A DNA stretch of 64,000 nt from RH-AL1 sp965214415 (lineage in GTDB: Bacteria > Pseudomonadota > Alphaproteobacteria > Rhizobiales > Beijerinckiaceae), in NCBI GenBank assembly GCA_965214415.1, contig CBDCBQ010000003.1, positions 3,658,001 through 3,722,000 of the forward strand. The letters are read 5' to 3'. The position numbers were made by a program, and so were the translations under genes. How positions within the stretch are numbered: position 1 is the first letter of the stretch; every line of letters starts with the position of its first letter. This document shows, piece after piece, positions 1-8,556 of the stretch. Under the pieces are notes generated by a model. That model made no database searches, had not been told where the DNA came from, and saw nothing but the letters and a program-made list of their open reading frames with translations.

Positions 1-491
1 GCCAGCGGATGGGCGTAGCATTGGCGGAAATCGGCGACGACCTTGTCGAAGGCCAGCTTCGGCGCGCCCTCCTGCCGGCGCAGCGGGTTGTGGTAGATCT
101 CCTGCGCCTCGACGACCTTGTCGGCATGGCCGCGCTGCAGGATCCACACGATGTTGAGGAGCCCGGCGAGACTGCGTGCCGTGTAGGCGCCGCGGCTGAA
201 GCCGAAGATGAAGAGCCGATCGCCCGGCTCGTAGTTGAGGCAGATGAACTCGTAGGCGCGCATCACCTTGTCCTCGAGGCCCTTGCCGAGCGCGCCGCCG
301 AGGATGTGCGTCGTCTGGTCGAGCACGCCGCTGCCGACGCCGACGCCGTCGTCGTAGCGCACCACCTGCGGGACGCCGGCGTCGTCGGCGGGGCTGACGC
401 AGCGGGCGAGGCGGTTGACGTTGGTCGGATCGCGCTGGTCGAGATGCTGCCAGGTGCCGTCGCAGAAGATCGCAATGTTTTTCGCGGCCAT
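1..491 (-). CDS. DUF2235 family alpha/beta hydrolase, C-terminus beyond window edge
   Basis: The visible 163 residues are the N-terminal part of a DUF2235 protein, the hydrolase family that includes the Tle1-type phospholipase effectors. Seen in the sequence: an early FCDGTW strand-turn motif (residues 9-14) and a GFSRGAYTAR nucleophile elbow with the presumed catalytic serine at residue 99. The start is the ATG whose complement lies at 489-491; no better upstream start is in frame. There is no signal peptide, so the product is probably cytosolic unless exported by a specialised system. No VgrG or other type VI neighbour lies in the window, so an effector role is not supported here. The gene is read leftwards, away from galE, and its end lies outside the window. 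Confidence 0.85.
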   Translation of the reverse strand, partial: MAAKNIAIFCDGTWQHLDQRDPTNVNRLARCVSPADDAGVPQVVRYDDGVGVGSGVLDQTTHILGGALGKGLEDKVMRAYEFICLNYEPGDRLFIFGFSRGAYTARSLAGLLNIVWILQRGHADKVVEAQEIYHNPLRRQEGAPKLAFDKVVADFRQCYAHPL

Positions 492-610
492 AATAGGTCC
501 CCGCCGAAGTCTACGAACCTCATCTTGCGCGTTGTGACGACATGACAATGTCGAGCGGTGGCGTCTTGGTCTAAGTGTTGAGACGCGCGACGATGGAGGC
601 CGCAGCCACT

Positions 611-634
611 CCTTCTCCCGCAAGCGGTAGAAGG
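611..634. repeat. Short hairpin repeat
   Basis: An imperfect inverted repeat with arms CCTTCTcCCGC and GCGGtAGAAGG around a short loop, between the divergent DUF2235 and galE genes. The same arms recur in the larger repeat block at 32902-33053, so this looks like one copy of a dispersed intergenic element of this genome. It carries no run of T residues and is not an obvious terminator. Confidence 0.5.
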
Positions 635-733
635 AAGGCCGCACACCATCCGACAGGCGAAAACCTCACCAGGCGTTCGCGCTTTGTCAACGCGGGCGTG
701 CCATGCTGGCGCAAAGCGCAAGGAGACTGACGC

Positions 734-1762
734 ATGAGCGTTCTGGTGACGGGCGGCGCGGGCTATATCGGCGGGCACATGGTGCTGGCCCTGCTCGACG
801 CGGGCGAGGATGTCGTGGTGCTCGACAATCTGTCGACCGGGTTTCGCTGGGCGGTGCCGCCCGCCGCGACCTTCGTCGAGGGCGATTTCGGGGATCAGGC
901 GCTGGTGGCGGACGTGATCGCCACGCATGGCGTCGATGCGATCGCCCATTTCGCGGCCAAGATCGTCGTGCCGGAATCGGTGACCGACCCGCTCGGCTAC
1001 TACCTCAACAACACCGCCAAGGCCCGCGCCCTGATCGAGACGACGGTGGCGGCGGGCGTCAAGCATTTCATCTTCTCGTCGACCGCCGCCGTCTATGGCG
1101 AGCCGGCGACCAGCCCCGTCGTCGAGGACATCCAGCTTTCGCCGATCAACCCCTACGGCCGCTCCAAGCTGATGGTCGAGTGGATGCTGGCCGACACGCT
1201 GGCCGCGCACGACCTGCGCGCGGTGGTGCTGCGCTACTTCAACGTCGCCGGCGCCGACCCCGAGGGCCGGCTCGGCCAGTCGACGCCGAACGCCACCCAC
1301 CTCATCAAGATCGCCGTGCAGGCCGCGCTCGGCCACCGCGACGGGATGGACGTGTTCGGCACGGACTACCCGACGCCGGACGGCTCCTGCGTGCGCGACT
1401 ACATCCAGGTCTCCGACCTCATCGCCGCGCACATGCTGGCGCTGGAACACCTGCGCGCGGGCGGCGAGAGCCTCACCTGCAATTGCGGCTACGGCCGCGG
1501 CCTCTCGGTGCTCGAGATCATCGATGTCGTGAAATCGGTGTCGGGCGTCGACTTCCCGGTGCGCCTGTCCGGCCGCCGGGCCGGCGATCCCGCCACCCTG
1601 GTGGCCGGCGCCGACCGCGTCCGCGCGACGCTCGGCTGGGCGCCGCGCTACGCCGACGACGTGCGCGCCATCGTCCAGCAGGCGCTCGACTGGGAGCGCC
1701 GGCTGCACAACCGCCAGCCCGCCGCCACCCCCGCCAAGCGCAAGAGCGCCCGCGCGGCGTAG
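734..1762 (+). CDS. galE: UDP-glucose 4-epimerase
   Basis: Extended short-chain dehydrogenase that interconverts UDP-glucose and UDP-galactose in the cytosol, feeding sugar nucleotides to cell-surface polysaccharides. At 342 residues it has the usual family length. Visible signatures are the N-terminal NAD-binding glycine motif TGGAGYIGG (residues 6-14), the catalytic serine/threonine region FSSTAAVYG (about 114-122), and the YxxxK pair Tyr141 and Lys145. The C-terminal half carries the expected AGADPEG and sugar-binding blocks. The ATG follows an aaggaga ribosome binding site. It stands alone on its strand and ends two bases from the convergent small gene. It may serve the glycosylation-related genes at 7-11 kb, but the distance makes that only a guess. 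Confidence 0.95.
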   Translation: MSVLVTGGAGYIGGHMVLALLDAGEDVVVLDNLSTGFRWAVPPAATFVEGDFGDQALVADVIATHGVDAIAHFAAKIVVPESVTDPLGYYLNNTAKARALIETTVAAGVKHFIFSSTAAVYGEPATSPVVEDIQLSPINPYGRSKLMVEWMLADTLAAHDLRAVVLRYFNVAGADPEGRLGQSTPNATHLIKIAVQAALGHRDGMDVFGTDYPTPDGSCVRDYIQVSDLIAAHMLALEHLRAGGESLTCNCGYGRGLSVLEIIDVVKSVSGVDFPVRLSGRRAGDPATLVAGADRVRATLGWAPRYADDVRAIVQQALDWERRLHNRQPAATPAKRKSARAA

Positions 1763-1764
1763 CC

Positions 1765-2109
1765 TCAGCCCAGCGCGAACGGCCCGAGGTGGGGGTAGGA
1801 CCGCGCGTCCTCGGCCATCGCCTCCTTCAGCGCCTCGAACATCGTCAGCAGGTCGCAGCGCTCGAGCGTCGGCTCGGCGGCGCGCTCCTCGAGATCGATG
1901 CTCGGCGTGAGCGAGGCGTCGCGTGCCTCGAGCGCGGCGAGCAGGTAGCAGCCGGCCGAGACCAGGCTGAAGGCGCGCAGCAGGCAGATGCGCTCCCAGG
2001 CGTCGGGCTCGCGATGCTCGGCATCGACCATCGCCAGCACCGCGGCGATCTCGCCCAACGCCGCCGCCTTGTCCGCCTTGCGGGTCTCGTAGATGTCCGC
2101 GGTGCTCAT
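1765..2109 (-). CDS. Hypothetical protein, 114 aa
   Basis: A small, acidic, mostly helical protein without signal peptide or membrane segment; I do not recognise the family. It has one cysteine-containing hydrophobic helix in the middle (around residues 45-60) and a leucine/glutamate-rich second half. It lies 21 bases downstream of the OmpA/MotB-like gene on the same strand, so it probably belongs to that transcription unit and could be an accessory of the channel pair; this is only from position. The ATG is the sole reasonable start. Confidence 0.55.
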   Translation of the reverse strand: MSTADIYETRKADKAAALGEIAAVLAMVDAEHREPDAWERICLLRAFSLVSAGCYLLAALEARDASLTPSIDLEERAAEPTLERCDLLTMFEALKEAMAEDARSYPHLGPFALG

Positions 2110-2130
2110 GTGACGCGCCTCATGACTTGG

Positions 2131-3159
2131 CTATCTCTCGGTCAACTTCAGCTCGATGCGGCGGTTCTTGCGGCGCGAGTCGTCGCTGTCGGCCGCGTCG
2201 AGCGGCTGGAACGCGCCGAAGCCCGCCGCGACGAGCCGGTGCGGGTCGACGCCATGGGCGATGAGGTACTCGACGACCGAGGTGGCGCGCCCGGTCGACA
2301 GCTCCCAGTTCGACGGGAATTTGTCGGACTTGATCGGCTTGTCGTCGGTGTGGCCGTCGACGCGCATCACCCAGGGAATGTCAGGCGGGATCTCGCGCTC
2401 GAGCTGGACGATGGCGGTGGCCAGATCATCGAGATCGGTGCGGCCGCTGGGATCGATCGCCGCCTGGCCGGGATCGAACAGCACCTCGGACTGGAACACG
2501 AAGCGGTCGCCGACGATGCGGATGCCCGGCTTGTCGCCGAGGATCTGGCGCAGGCGGCCGAAGAAGTCGGACCGATAGCGGGCCAGCTCCTGCACCTTCT
2601 GCGCGAGCGCCACGTTGAGGCGCGAGCCGAGGTCGGCGATCTGTGCCTGCGCGTCCTTGTCCTTGACCTGCGAGGCGTCGAGCGCGTCCTGGATCGCCGC
2701 GAGCTGGCGCCGCAGCGCCGCGATCTGCTGGTTGAGGATGTCGACCTGCGAGGCCGCCTGGGCGGAGAGCTGCTTTTGCCGGTCGAGTTCGCTCGCGGCC
2801 GCCGCCGCCGCGCCACCGGCGCCAGCGGCCTTCGCGGCGGTGGCGTTGGCGAGGCCTTGCAGCCGGGCGCGATCCTTGTTGGCCTGATCGAGCGTCGCGG
2901 TCAGCGAATCGAGGCTGCTCTCGGCCGTCTGTTTGCCGGCGCGCTCCAGCGCGAGCAGCGAGGTGAGCTGGTCGATCTGGCGGTTCAGCTTGCTCAGCGC
3001 GGTGTCCTTGCCGGTCACCTCGCGCGACAAGTAGAACTGCGCGACCATGAAGACCGACAAAAGGAAGATGATGACGAGCAGCATCGTCGACAGCGCGTCG
3101 ACGAAGCCCGGCCAATAGTCGACGTGCCGCGCGCGGCCGCGGGAGCGCGCGAGCGGCAT
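2131..3159 (-). CDS. MotB-like protein with OmpA peptidoglycan-binding domain
   Basis: Inner-membrane-anchored periplasmic protein, 342 residues. A short basic N-terminus leads into DYWPGFVDALS and one membrane helix (about 22-43); Asp21 sits where MotB and related stator proteins carry their proton-binding aspartate. A long coiled coil rich in Gln, Ala and Leu follows (about 50-190). The C-terminal OmpA-like domain shows VDGHTDD (about 270-276), a serine-glycine-arginine-alanine helix, and a final RRKNRRIEL. The gene starts within the stop of the MotA-like gene (TGATG, one base shared), so the two are translationally coupled. Established: such pairs form proton-driven complexes coupled to the cell wall. 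Inferred: here the pair acts in envelope maintenance rather than swimming, since no other flagellar gene is nearby. Confidence 0.88.
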   Translation of the reverse strand: MPLARSRGRARHVDYWPGFVDALSTMLLVIIFLLSVFMVAQFYLSREVTGKDTALSKLNRQIDQLTSLLALERAGKQTAESSLDSLTATLDQANKDRARLQGLANATAAKAAGAGGAAAAAASELDRQKQLSAQAASQVDILNQQIAALRRQLAAIQDALDASQVKDKDAQAQIADLGSRLNVALAQKVQELARYRSDFFGRLRQILGDKPGIRIVGDRFVFQSEVLFDPGQAAIDPSGRTDLDDLATAIVQLEREIPPDIPWVMRVDGHTDDKPIKSDKFPSNWELSTGRATSVVEYLIAHGVDPHRLVAAGFGAFQPLDAADSDDSRRKNRRIELKLTER

Positions 3160-4115
3160 CAGCGCCGCTCCGGCTCGGCGGCGAGGCGGCGCAGCAGCGC
3201 CCGGATCTCGCCGTTCTGCTCGGCCTGTCCCTCGACCCAGTCGCGGATCTGCTGCTGCTCGGCGCGCATGTGCTGCACCAGCGCCTGGATGCCGTCGGCG
3301 AGGTTCGCCATCGCCGCCGAACTCGCCCGCTGCTGACTCGGATCACCGAGCCGCTCCAGCGCGCTGCGCAGATCGGGCCCGCCGAGCCCGGCCTCGAGCG
3401 GCGCGGTCGACGCCTGCGCGGTCAAGGCATCCTCGAGCTCGGTGTAGAACCGGTTCTGCGCCTGGCCGGTCTGCAGGTCGATGAAGCCGAGCACGAGCGA
3501 GCCGGCGAGGCCGAACAGCGAGGAGGTGAAGGCCAGCCGCATCGAGGCGAGCGGCGCCGACAGCCCGACCTTGAGATCCTCGAACGAGGCACTCGCGTCG
3601 CTTCCGGTCTGCATCCCCTTGATGACATCGGCGATCGAGCCGACCACCTCGATCAGGCCCCAGAAGGTGCCGAGCAGGCCGAGGAAGATCAGCAGGCCGG
3701 TGAGATAGCGCGACACCTCGCGGGCCTCGTCGAGCCGGGTGCCGATGGAATCGAGGATGACGCGCAGGGTGACGGTCGACATCGCCGAGTTCGGCGGCGC
3801 GTCGCCGAGCAGGGTCGCCATCGGCGCCAGCAGGATCGGCGGTTTGACCGCGCCGGCGTTGCCACGCGGCAGCGCGTTGACCCAGCGGATCTCGCGGAAG
3901 AGCCGCGCGACATTGCGCACGCCGAAGACGATGCCGATGAGCAGGACGCCGACGATGAGGCCGTTGAGCCCCGGGTTCGCCATGAAGGCCTGGCCGACCT
4001 TCTGGTACAAGATCAGCACCATGAAGCCGATCAGGATCAGGAACACGACGATCCGCACCAAGAAGATGCGCGGCGAGGACAGGCTCAGGTGATCGTCGGT
4101 ATCGGCCACGGCCAT
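3159..4115 (-). CDS. MotA/TolQ/ExbB-like proton channel protein
   Basis: Integral membrane partner of the OmpA/MotB-like protein, 318 residues from the chosen ATG. Two hydrophobic segments near the N-terminus (about residues 18-40 and 50-68) are followed by a cytosolic stretch and a second pair (about 140-165 and 205-230) with the sequence GLLGTFWGLIEVVGSI, typical of the MotA/TolQ/ExbB pore helix. The tail is a glutamine-rich helical region. A start 51 bases further upstream is open but adds a residue run rich in Gly and Arg that looks like non-coding DNA, so the internal ATG giving MAVADTDDH is preferred. The gene ends overlapping the MotB-like start, forming a two- or three-gene operon. 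Confidence 0.85.
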   Translation of the reverse strand: MAVADTDDHLSLSSPRIFLVRIVVFLILIGFMVLILYQKVGQAFMANPGLNGLIVGVLLIGIVFGVRNVARLFREIRWVNALPRGNAGAVKPPILLAPMATLLGDAPPNSAMSTVTLRVILDSIGTRLDEAREVSRYLTGLLIFLGLLGTFWGLIEVVGSIADVIKGMQTGSDASASFEDLKVGLSAPLASMRLAFTSSLFGLAGSLVLGFIDLQTGQAQNRFYTELEDALTAQASTAPLEAGLGGPDLRSALERLGDPSQQRASSAAMANLADGIQALVQHMRAEQQQIRDWVEGQAEQNGEIRALLRRLAAEPERR

Positions 4116-4237
4116 GGTCGTTTCGCGCCCCGAACGAGACGTTGGGCCGCCCCCGCGGACCCGCATCGCCCCTTGCGGCTACTGTGCGGGCGGCGCCGCA
4201 AATGGCAAGCGAATTCGCCCCGCGCGCCCGCGTCAGC

Positions 4238-5515
4238 TCAATGGCCGAACAGACCGCCGGTGAAGTTGCCCATGCGCTCCGAGTAGGAGTCGCGCGCGTC
4301 CGTGTCGATCGCGGCGGCCGGCGCGCTGACGACGAGGCCGGCCGCGTCGCCGACGGTGTTGACCGCGCCGGTCGCGCCGGTGAACAGCGTGTCGGAGAAG
4401 CGCTGCTTCGAGTCCGCCATCGCCTGGCCGTTGGCGAGCCGCGCGCCGATCAGCCCGACGATCTCGGGGCTCGTCGCGAACGTCGCGTGATTGAGGCCGC
4501 CCCCCGACGACAGCGCGGTCAGGTCGTAGACCGCGATCCGGTCGCGCTCGAGCATGCTGTGGTAGGGCTCCTTCATCGGATCGATATCGCCGAGCCGGGC
4601 GGTGCTGCCCCAGACGTTCTTCGAGACGGCGAGCGCCTTGTCGGAGCGCGACACGAACAGCGTGAAGGCGGGCTTTTTCGGCCCCATGTCCTCGATCTGC
4701 TGGCGCGCGATGTCGATGTCGACGTCGGGCGCGGCGAGCAGCACGTTCTTGATCTTCGGCGAGACCTGGCCGTCGCGGATCGCCATCTGCCGCAGGCTCT
4801 CGAGCAGCAGCCAATTGCCCATCGAATGCGCGAGGATCGACACCTCGCCGACCGCCGGATCGGCCGCGAGGCCACGCAGCACGCTTTCGAGCTGGTCGCG
4901 CGAATAGGTCGAGCTCTCGCGGTCGTAACCGTAGGCGAGCACGCTGGCCTTGGACGGCCAGGTGAACAGAACCGGCACCGCCTGCGTGCCGGAATCATGG
5001 ACGATCTGCGCGAAGCGGTAGACCGCGTCCTCGAAACGGTTGTTGAACCCGTGCACGAAGACCAGCACCTGGCGCTTCGGCGACCGGCGGACCGCGTCAT
5101 GGACGATGGCCATCGCGTCGCGCTTCTCGATGATGCCGGTGCGACGCGCGACGAAATCGGTCGCCGGATTGCCGGGCAGCGCCTTCGGCCATTGCACCTC
5201 GCCGATCTGACGCACGGCATCGGGCGGGATCGACACGTCGACATCGGCGAAGGTGACGCCGTCGGCGCGGGTGCCGTTGAACATGATGCCGCGCGACTTG
5301 TCCTGCCCGCGGGTCGTCGCGACCAGCATGTCGACGCGGCTGGTGCCGGGCGCGTCCGCCAGCACCGGCTCGAGCACGCCATGCGGATGATCGGCGCAGG
5401 CGGCGAGCAGCGGCAGGCAGAGGGCGAACGGCAAGGCGCGCAGCACGAGGTCGCGCGCCACGCGGGCGCGCGATACGCAAGCGAGAGGGAAGAGCCGGCG
5501 CATCAGCGTCTGCAT
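4238..5515 (-). CDS. DUF900 alpha/beta hydrolase lipoprotein
   Basis: Predicted secreted esterase of the COG4782/DUF900 group, about 425 residues. The N-terminus is a basic region followed by a hydrophobic segment ending in LLAAC, a lipobox, so the mature protein is probably a lipoprotein. The hydrolase core shows VFVHGFNN (oxyanion region) and the nucleophile elbow AHSMGNW. A histidine in LNHATFA near the end is a candidate member of the triad. A GTG start 36 bases upstream is possible; the ATG giving MQTLMRRLF fits a signal peptide better. The substrate is unknown. It stands alone between the MotA-like gene (same strand, 122 bases away) and a divergent small membrane protein gene. Confidence 0.85.
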   Translation of the reverse strand: MQTLMRRLFPLACVSRARVARDLVLRALPFALCLPLLAACADHPHGVLEPVLADAPGTSRVDMLVATTRGQDKSRGIMFNGTRADGVTFADVDVSIPPDAVRQIGEVQWPKALPGNPATDFVARRTGIIEKRDAMAIVHDAVRRSPKRQVLVFVHGFNNRFEDAVYRFAQIVHDSGTQAVPVLFTWPSKASVLAYGYDRESSTYSRDQLESVLRGLAADPAVGEVSILAHSMGNWLLLESLRQMAIRDGQVSPKIKNVLLAAPDVDIDIARQQIEDMGPKKPAFTLFVSRSDKALAVSKNVWGSTARLGDIDPMKEPYHSMLERDRIAVYDLTALSSGGGLNHATFATSPEIVGLIGARLANGQAMADSKQRFSDTLFTGATGAVNTVGDAAGLVVSAPAAAIDTDARDSYSERMGNFTGGLFGH

Positions 5516-5642
5516 GGATTCCGTCTCGCCGGAGGAGGCTGTCGCGATCACACAAGTGCTAGCGAGGTAACGTTAACGATGTCGTAACGGCGCAATTGCG
5601 GCGATGGCGCCCGCCGCCCGACCCGGCTAGGGGTGCTGCGCC

Positions 5643-5915
5643 ATGCACCAGCTCATCGCCCTCACAGCCTTTCTGCTTCTCTCGGTCGGCAAGACCCGCG
5701 ACCCGGGGATTTCGTGGCACGACCAGCTCGCCTACGTCGTCGGCTCGGTCCTGGGTCATGCCGGCATCTTCCTGGCGTTGCAGGTGCTGGTCTTTTTCGG
5801 CGCGCGCGCCATCCGACCCAACGACGTGAAGGGCTCCTTCACCGGCACGCGGCTCAACTACCTGACGCTCGGGCTCCTCGTCTTCATCATCTCCGCGCAG
5901 ATCGTGAAGCACTGA
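5643..5915 (+). CDS. Small membrane protein, 90 aa
   Basis: Predicted inner-membrane protein with an N-terminal hydrophobic stretch (about residues 2-15), a central helix (about 30-53) and a C-terminal helix (about 74-88). The short loops include GKTRDPGISWHDQ and RPNDVKGSFTGTRL. I do not recognise the family. The strong hydrophobic periodicity and an ATG close to the preceding gene suggest it is real. It runs convergently toward the reductase gene, ending 10 bases before it. Confidence 0.6.
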   Translation: MHQLIALTAFLLLSVGKTRDPGISWHDQLAYVVGSVLGHAGIFLALQVLVFFGARAIRPNDVKGSFTGTRLNYLTLGLLVFIISAQIVKH

Positions 5916-5924
5916 GCGCGACGA

Positions 5925-6944
5925 TCAGCCGGCCACCCGCACCAGCGCCTTGCCGAAGTTCTTGCCCTCGAGCATCCCGAGAAACGCGGTCGGCGCGTTC
6001 TCGAGCCCGTCGGTGACATCCTCGCGATAGCGGATGCGGCCGTCGCGGATGCCGGCGCCGACCTCGTCGAGGAAAGCGCCATAATGCTCGGCCGCGAACT
6101 CGTAGTTGATGAAGCCGCGCATCGTTAGGCTCTTCGTCAGGACGGTGCGCATCGTGGCGGCGAGCTCGTGCGATCCCTCGCTGGCGCCGCTGTATTGCGC
6201 GATCAGTCCGCACACCGGCACGCGGGCGTAGAGGTTGAGCAGCGGCAGGACGGCCTGCCAGATCTTGCCGCCGACGTTCTCGAAATAGACGTCGATCCCG
6301 TCCGGGCAGGCAGCGGCGAGCGCCTCGGCGAGATCCGGCGCGCGATGGTCGAGCGCGGCGTCGAAGCCGAGCTCGTCGCGCACGAAGGCGCACTTGTCGG
6401 CGCCGCCGGCGATGCCGATCGCGCGGCAGCCGGCGATCTTGGCGAGCTGGCCGACGAGCGAGCCGACCGGCCCGGACGCCGCGGCGACGACGATCGTCTC
6501 GCCGGCCTTCGGCTTGCCGAGCAGCGTGAGGCCCGACCAGGCGGTGAAGCCCGGCATGCCGAGCACGCCGAGCGCGGCAGAGAGCGGCGCCAACGTGGGG
6601 TCGAGCTTGCGCATCGGCGTGCCGGCGACGCCCGTGCCGTCGGAGGCCGCATGCGTGACCCAGCCCGTCGGCGCCAGCACGAGATCGCCGACCGCGTAGC
6701 CCGAGTGGCGCGTCTCGATCACCTCGGCGACGGTCTCGCCGGTCATCGGCGCGCCGATCGCGACGGGCTTGGCATAGGATTTCCGATCGTCCATCCGGCC
6801 GCGCATGTAGGGGTCGAGCGAGAGAAACAGCGTGCGCAGCAGCAGGCCGCCGGGCGGGCAGGCCGGCATCGGCGCCTCCTCGAACAAGAAGTTGTCGAGC
6901 GTCGGCGTACCCTGCGGGCGGGAGGCGAGGACGATCTGCTGCAC
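5925..6944 (-). CDS. NADP-dependent MDR-family oxidoreductase (CurA/leukotriene B4 dehydrogenase-like)
   Basis: Zinc-independent medium-chain reductase of 339 residues that should reduce alpha,beta-unsaturated carbonyl compounds with NADPH in the cytosol. Seen: the N-terminal LSLDPYMRGRM block typical of the CurA/PTGR branch, the nucleotide-binding AAASGPVGSLVGQLAK (about 151-166), and the later FENVGG and PVCGLIAQY segments that mark this subfamily. The length matches the family. No cysteine zinc site is present, as expected. It is monocistronic and divergent from the FAD oxidoreductase gene, with about 110 bases between the starts. The physiological substrate cannot be told from sequence. 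Confidence 0.88.
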   Translation of the reverse strand: MQQIVLASRPQGTPTLDNFLFEEAPMPACPPGGLLLRTLFLSLDPYMRGRMDDRKSYAKPVAIGAPMTGETVAEVIETRHSGYAVGDLVLAPTGWVTHAASDGTGVAGTPMRKLDPTLAPLSAALGVLGMPGFTAWSGLTLLGKPKAGETIVVAAASGPVGSLVGQLAKIAGCRAIGIAGGADKCAFVRDELGFDAALDHRAPDLAEALAAACPDGIDVYFENVGGKIWQAVLPLLNLYARVPVCGLIAQYSGASEGSHELAATMRTVLTKSLTMRGFINYEFAAEHYGAFLDEVGAGIRDGRIRYREDVTDGLENAPTAFLGMLEGKNFGKALVRVAG

Positions 6945-7056
6945 GGCGGTCTCTCAGTTTGCTGGGACACACGAGCGGCGCGAGAAGCGCTCGGTAGGGC
7001 GACCTTAACCAATCTCTGGTCTTTTCACGAGGCAGCGGGCCCGCGGGAGAGACTGG

Positions 7057-8556
7057 GTGAAGACTTTCGACGCGTTCGTGATCGGGGCGGGCCCCGCCGG
7101 TCTCACCACGGCCTACACCCTCGTCAAGGCGGGCAAGAGCGTCCACATCATCGAGCAGGACGAAATCTACGTCGGCGGCATCAGCCGCACCGTGAACTAC
7201 AAGGGATTCCTGTTCGACATCGGCGGCCACCGCTTCTTCTCGAAGTCGAAGGAGGTCGTCGAGCTCTGGAACGAGATCCTGCCCGACGATTTCATCGACC
7301 GGCCGCGCCTGTCGCGTATCTACTACAAGGGCAAGTTCTACGCCTATCCGCTGAAGGCCTTCGAGGCGCTGCGCAACCTCGGCATCGTCGAGAGCGTCGC
7401 CTGCGTGGCTTCCTACGGCGTCGCGCGATTGTTTCCGATCAAACGGCCGAAGACGTTTCACGCTTGGGTGCGCAACCAGTTCGGCGAGCGGCTCTTCTCG
7501 ATCTTCTTCAAGACCTATACCGAGAAGGTGTGGGGCATGGGCTGCGACGAAATCTCGGCCGATTGGGCCGCGCAACGCATCAAGGGCCTGAGCCTGGCGG
7601 CCGCCGTCATCGACGGGCTGCGTCGCTCGCTGAAGCTCAAGGGCAAGCAGGTCGCCGAGGGTGGCGCCAAAAGCCTGATCGAGAGCTTCCGCTACCCGCG
7701 TCGCGGCCCCGGCATGATGTGGGACGCGGCGGCGGCGAAATTCAAGGCGATGGGCGGCACGCTCGACATGGGCACGAAGCTTGAGAGCCTCGCCTACGAC
7801 GAGGCGCGCCGGCTCTGGACGATCGTCGCCGTCGACGCGGCGGGAGCGCAGCAAACGTTCCAGGCGCGTGACGTCGTCTCCTCGGCACCGGTGCAGGATC
7901 TGATCGCGCGGATCACGCCGAAGCCGCTGTCGCTGTTCCATGCGCGCTCGTTGAAGTACCGCGACTTCCTGACGGTCGTGCTGATCGGCCGGCCGCAGAC
8001 CGAGCTGCCGGACAATTGGATCTACATCCATGACCCGTCGGTGAAAGTCGGCCGGGTCCAAAACTTCCGATCCTGGTCGCCGGACATGATCCCGGACGGC
8101 GTCTCGACCTGCCTCGGCCTCGAATATTTCTGCTTCGAGGGCGACGGCCTGTGGAGCGCGTCCGACGCCGACCTCGTCGCGCTCGGCACGGCCGAGATCG
8201 CCAAGATCGGCCTGATGAGCCCGGATGCGATCTACGACGCGTGCGTCGTGCGCCAGGCGAAAGCCTACCCCGTCTACGACGAAACCTATGCCGACAATAT
8301 CTCGGTCGTCCGCCGCGAGGTCGCGCTGCGGTTCCCGAGCCTGCACCTCGTCGGGCGCAACGGCATGCACAAGTACAACAACCAGGACCATGCCATGATG
8401 ACCGGCATGCTGACCGCGAAGAACATCATCGCCGGCGAGAGGCTCTACGACACCTGGCAGGTCAACGAGGACGCCGAATACGGCGAGGCCGGGCTCTCCG
8501 GCGTCAAGGAGGCGTTGAAGAGCGAGCGGTTGGTCCCCAAACGGGTCGCCGCTTGA
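7057..8556 (+). CDS. FAD/NAD(P)-dependent oxidoreductase, COG1232 type
   Basis: 499-residue flavoprotein of the amine oxidase/protoporphyrinogen oxidase-like group that also resembles UDP-galactopyranose mutases. The dinucleotide-binding motif GAGPAGLTTAY is at residues 9-19, followed by GGISRTV and the DIGGHRFFS block. A C-terminal FAD-contact region holds the conserved GMHKYNNQDHAMMTG. The gene starts with GTG seven bases after a gggaga ribosome binding site. Its stop overlaps the probable TTG start of the GtrA gene. In many proteobacteria such proteins sit with glycosyltransferases and GtrA proteins, so a role in modifying a lipid-linked sugar is plausible, but that is inferred from neighbours. 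Confidence 0.85.
   Translation: MKTFDAFVIGAGPAGLTTAYTLVKAGKSVHIIEQDEIYVGGISRTVNYKGFLFDIGGHRFFSKSKEVVELWNEILPDDFIDRPRLSRIYYKGKFYAYPLKAFEALRNLGIVESVACVASYGVARLFPIKRPKTFHAWVRNQFGERLFSIFFKTYTEKVWGMGCDEISADWAAQRIKGLSLAAAVIDGLRRSLKLKGKQVAEGGAKSLIESFRYPRRGPGMMWDAAAAKFKAMGGTLDMGTKLESLAYDEARRLWTIVAVDAAGAQQTFQARDVVSSAPVQDLIARITPKPLSLFHARSLKYRDFLTVVLIGRPQTELPDNWIYIHDPSVKVGRVQNFRSWSPDMIPDGVSTCLGLEYFCFEGDGLWSASDADLVALGTAEIAKIGLMSPDAIYDACVVRQAKAYPVYDETYADNISVVRREVALRFPSLHLVGRNGMHKYNNQDHAMMTGMLTAKNIIAGERLYDTWQVNEDAEYGEAGLSGVKEALKSERLVPKRVAA

Noticed and set aside
1..491. Type VI secretion effector
   Set aside because: DUF2235 proteins include such effectors, but no VgrG, Hcp, adaptor or immunity gene is visible and the protein is cut by the edge.
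263..1708. Long minus-strand frame across galE
   Set aside because: Antisense shadow of a clear galE gene, rich in Arg, His and Asp, as usual for high-GC DNA.
2131..4115. Zorya-type defence system (ZorA/ZorB)
   Set aside because: The MotA/MotB-like pair is superficially similar, but there is no ZorC, ZorD helicase or ZorE nuclease nearby, and the MotA-like protein lacks the long cytosolic tail of ZorA.
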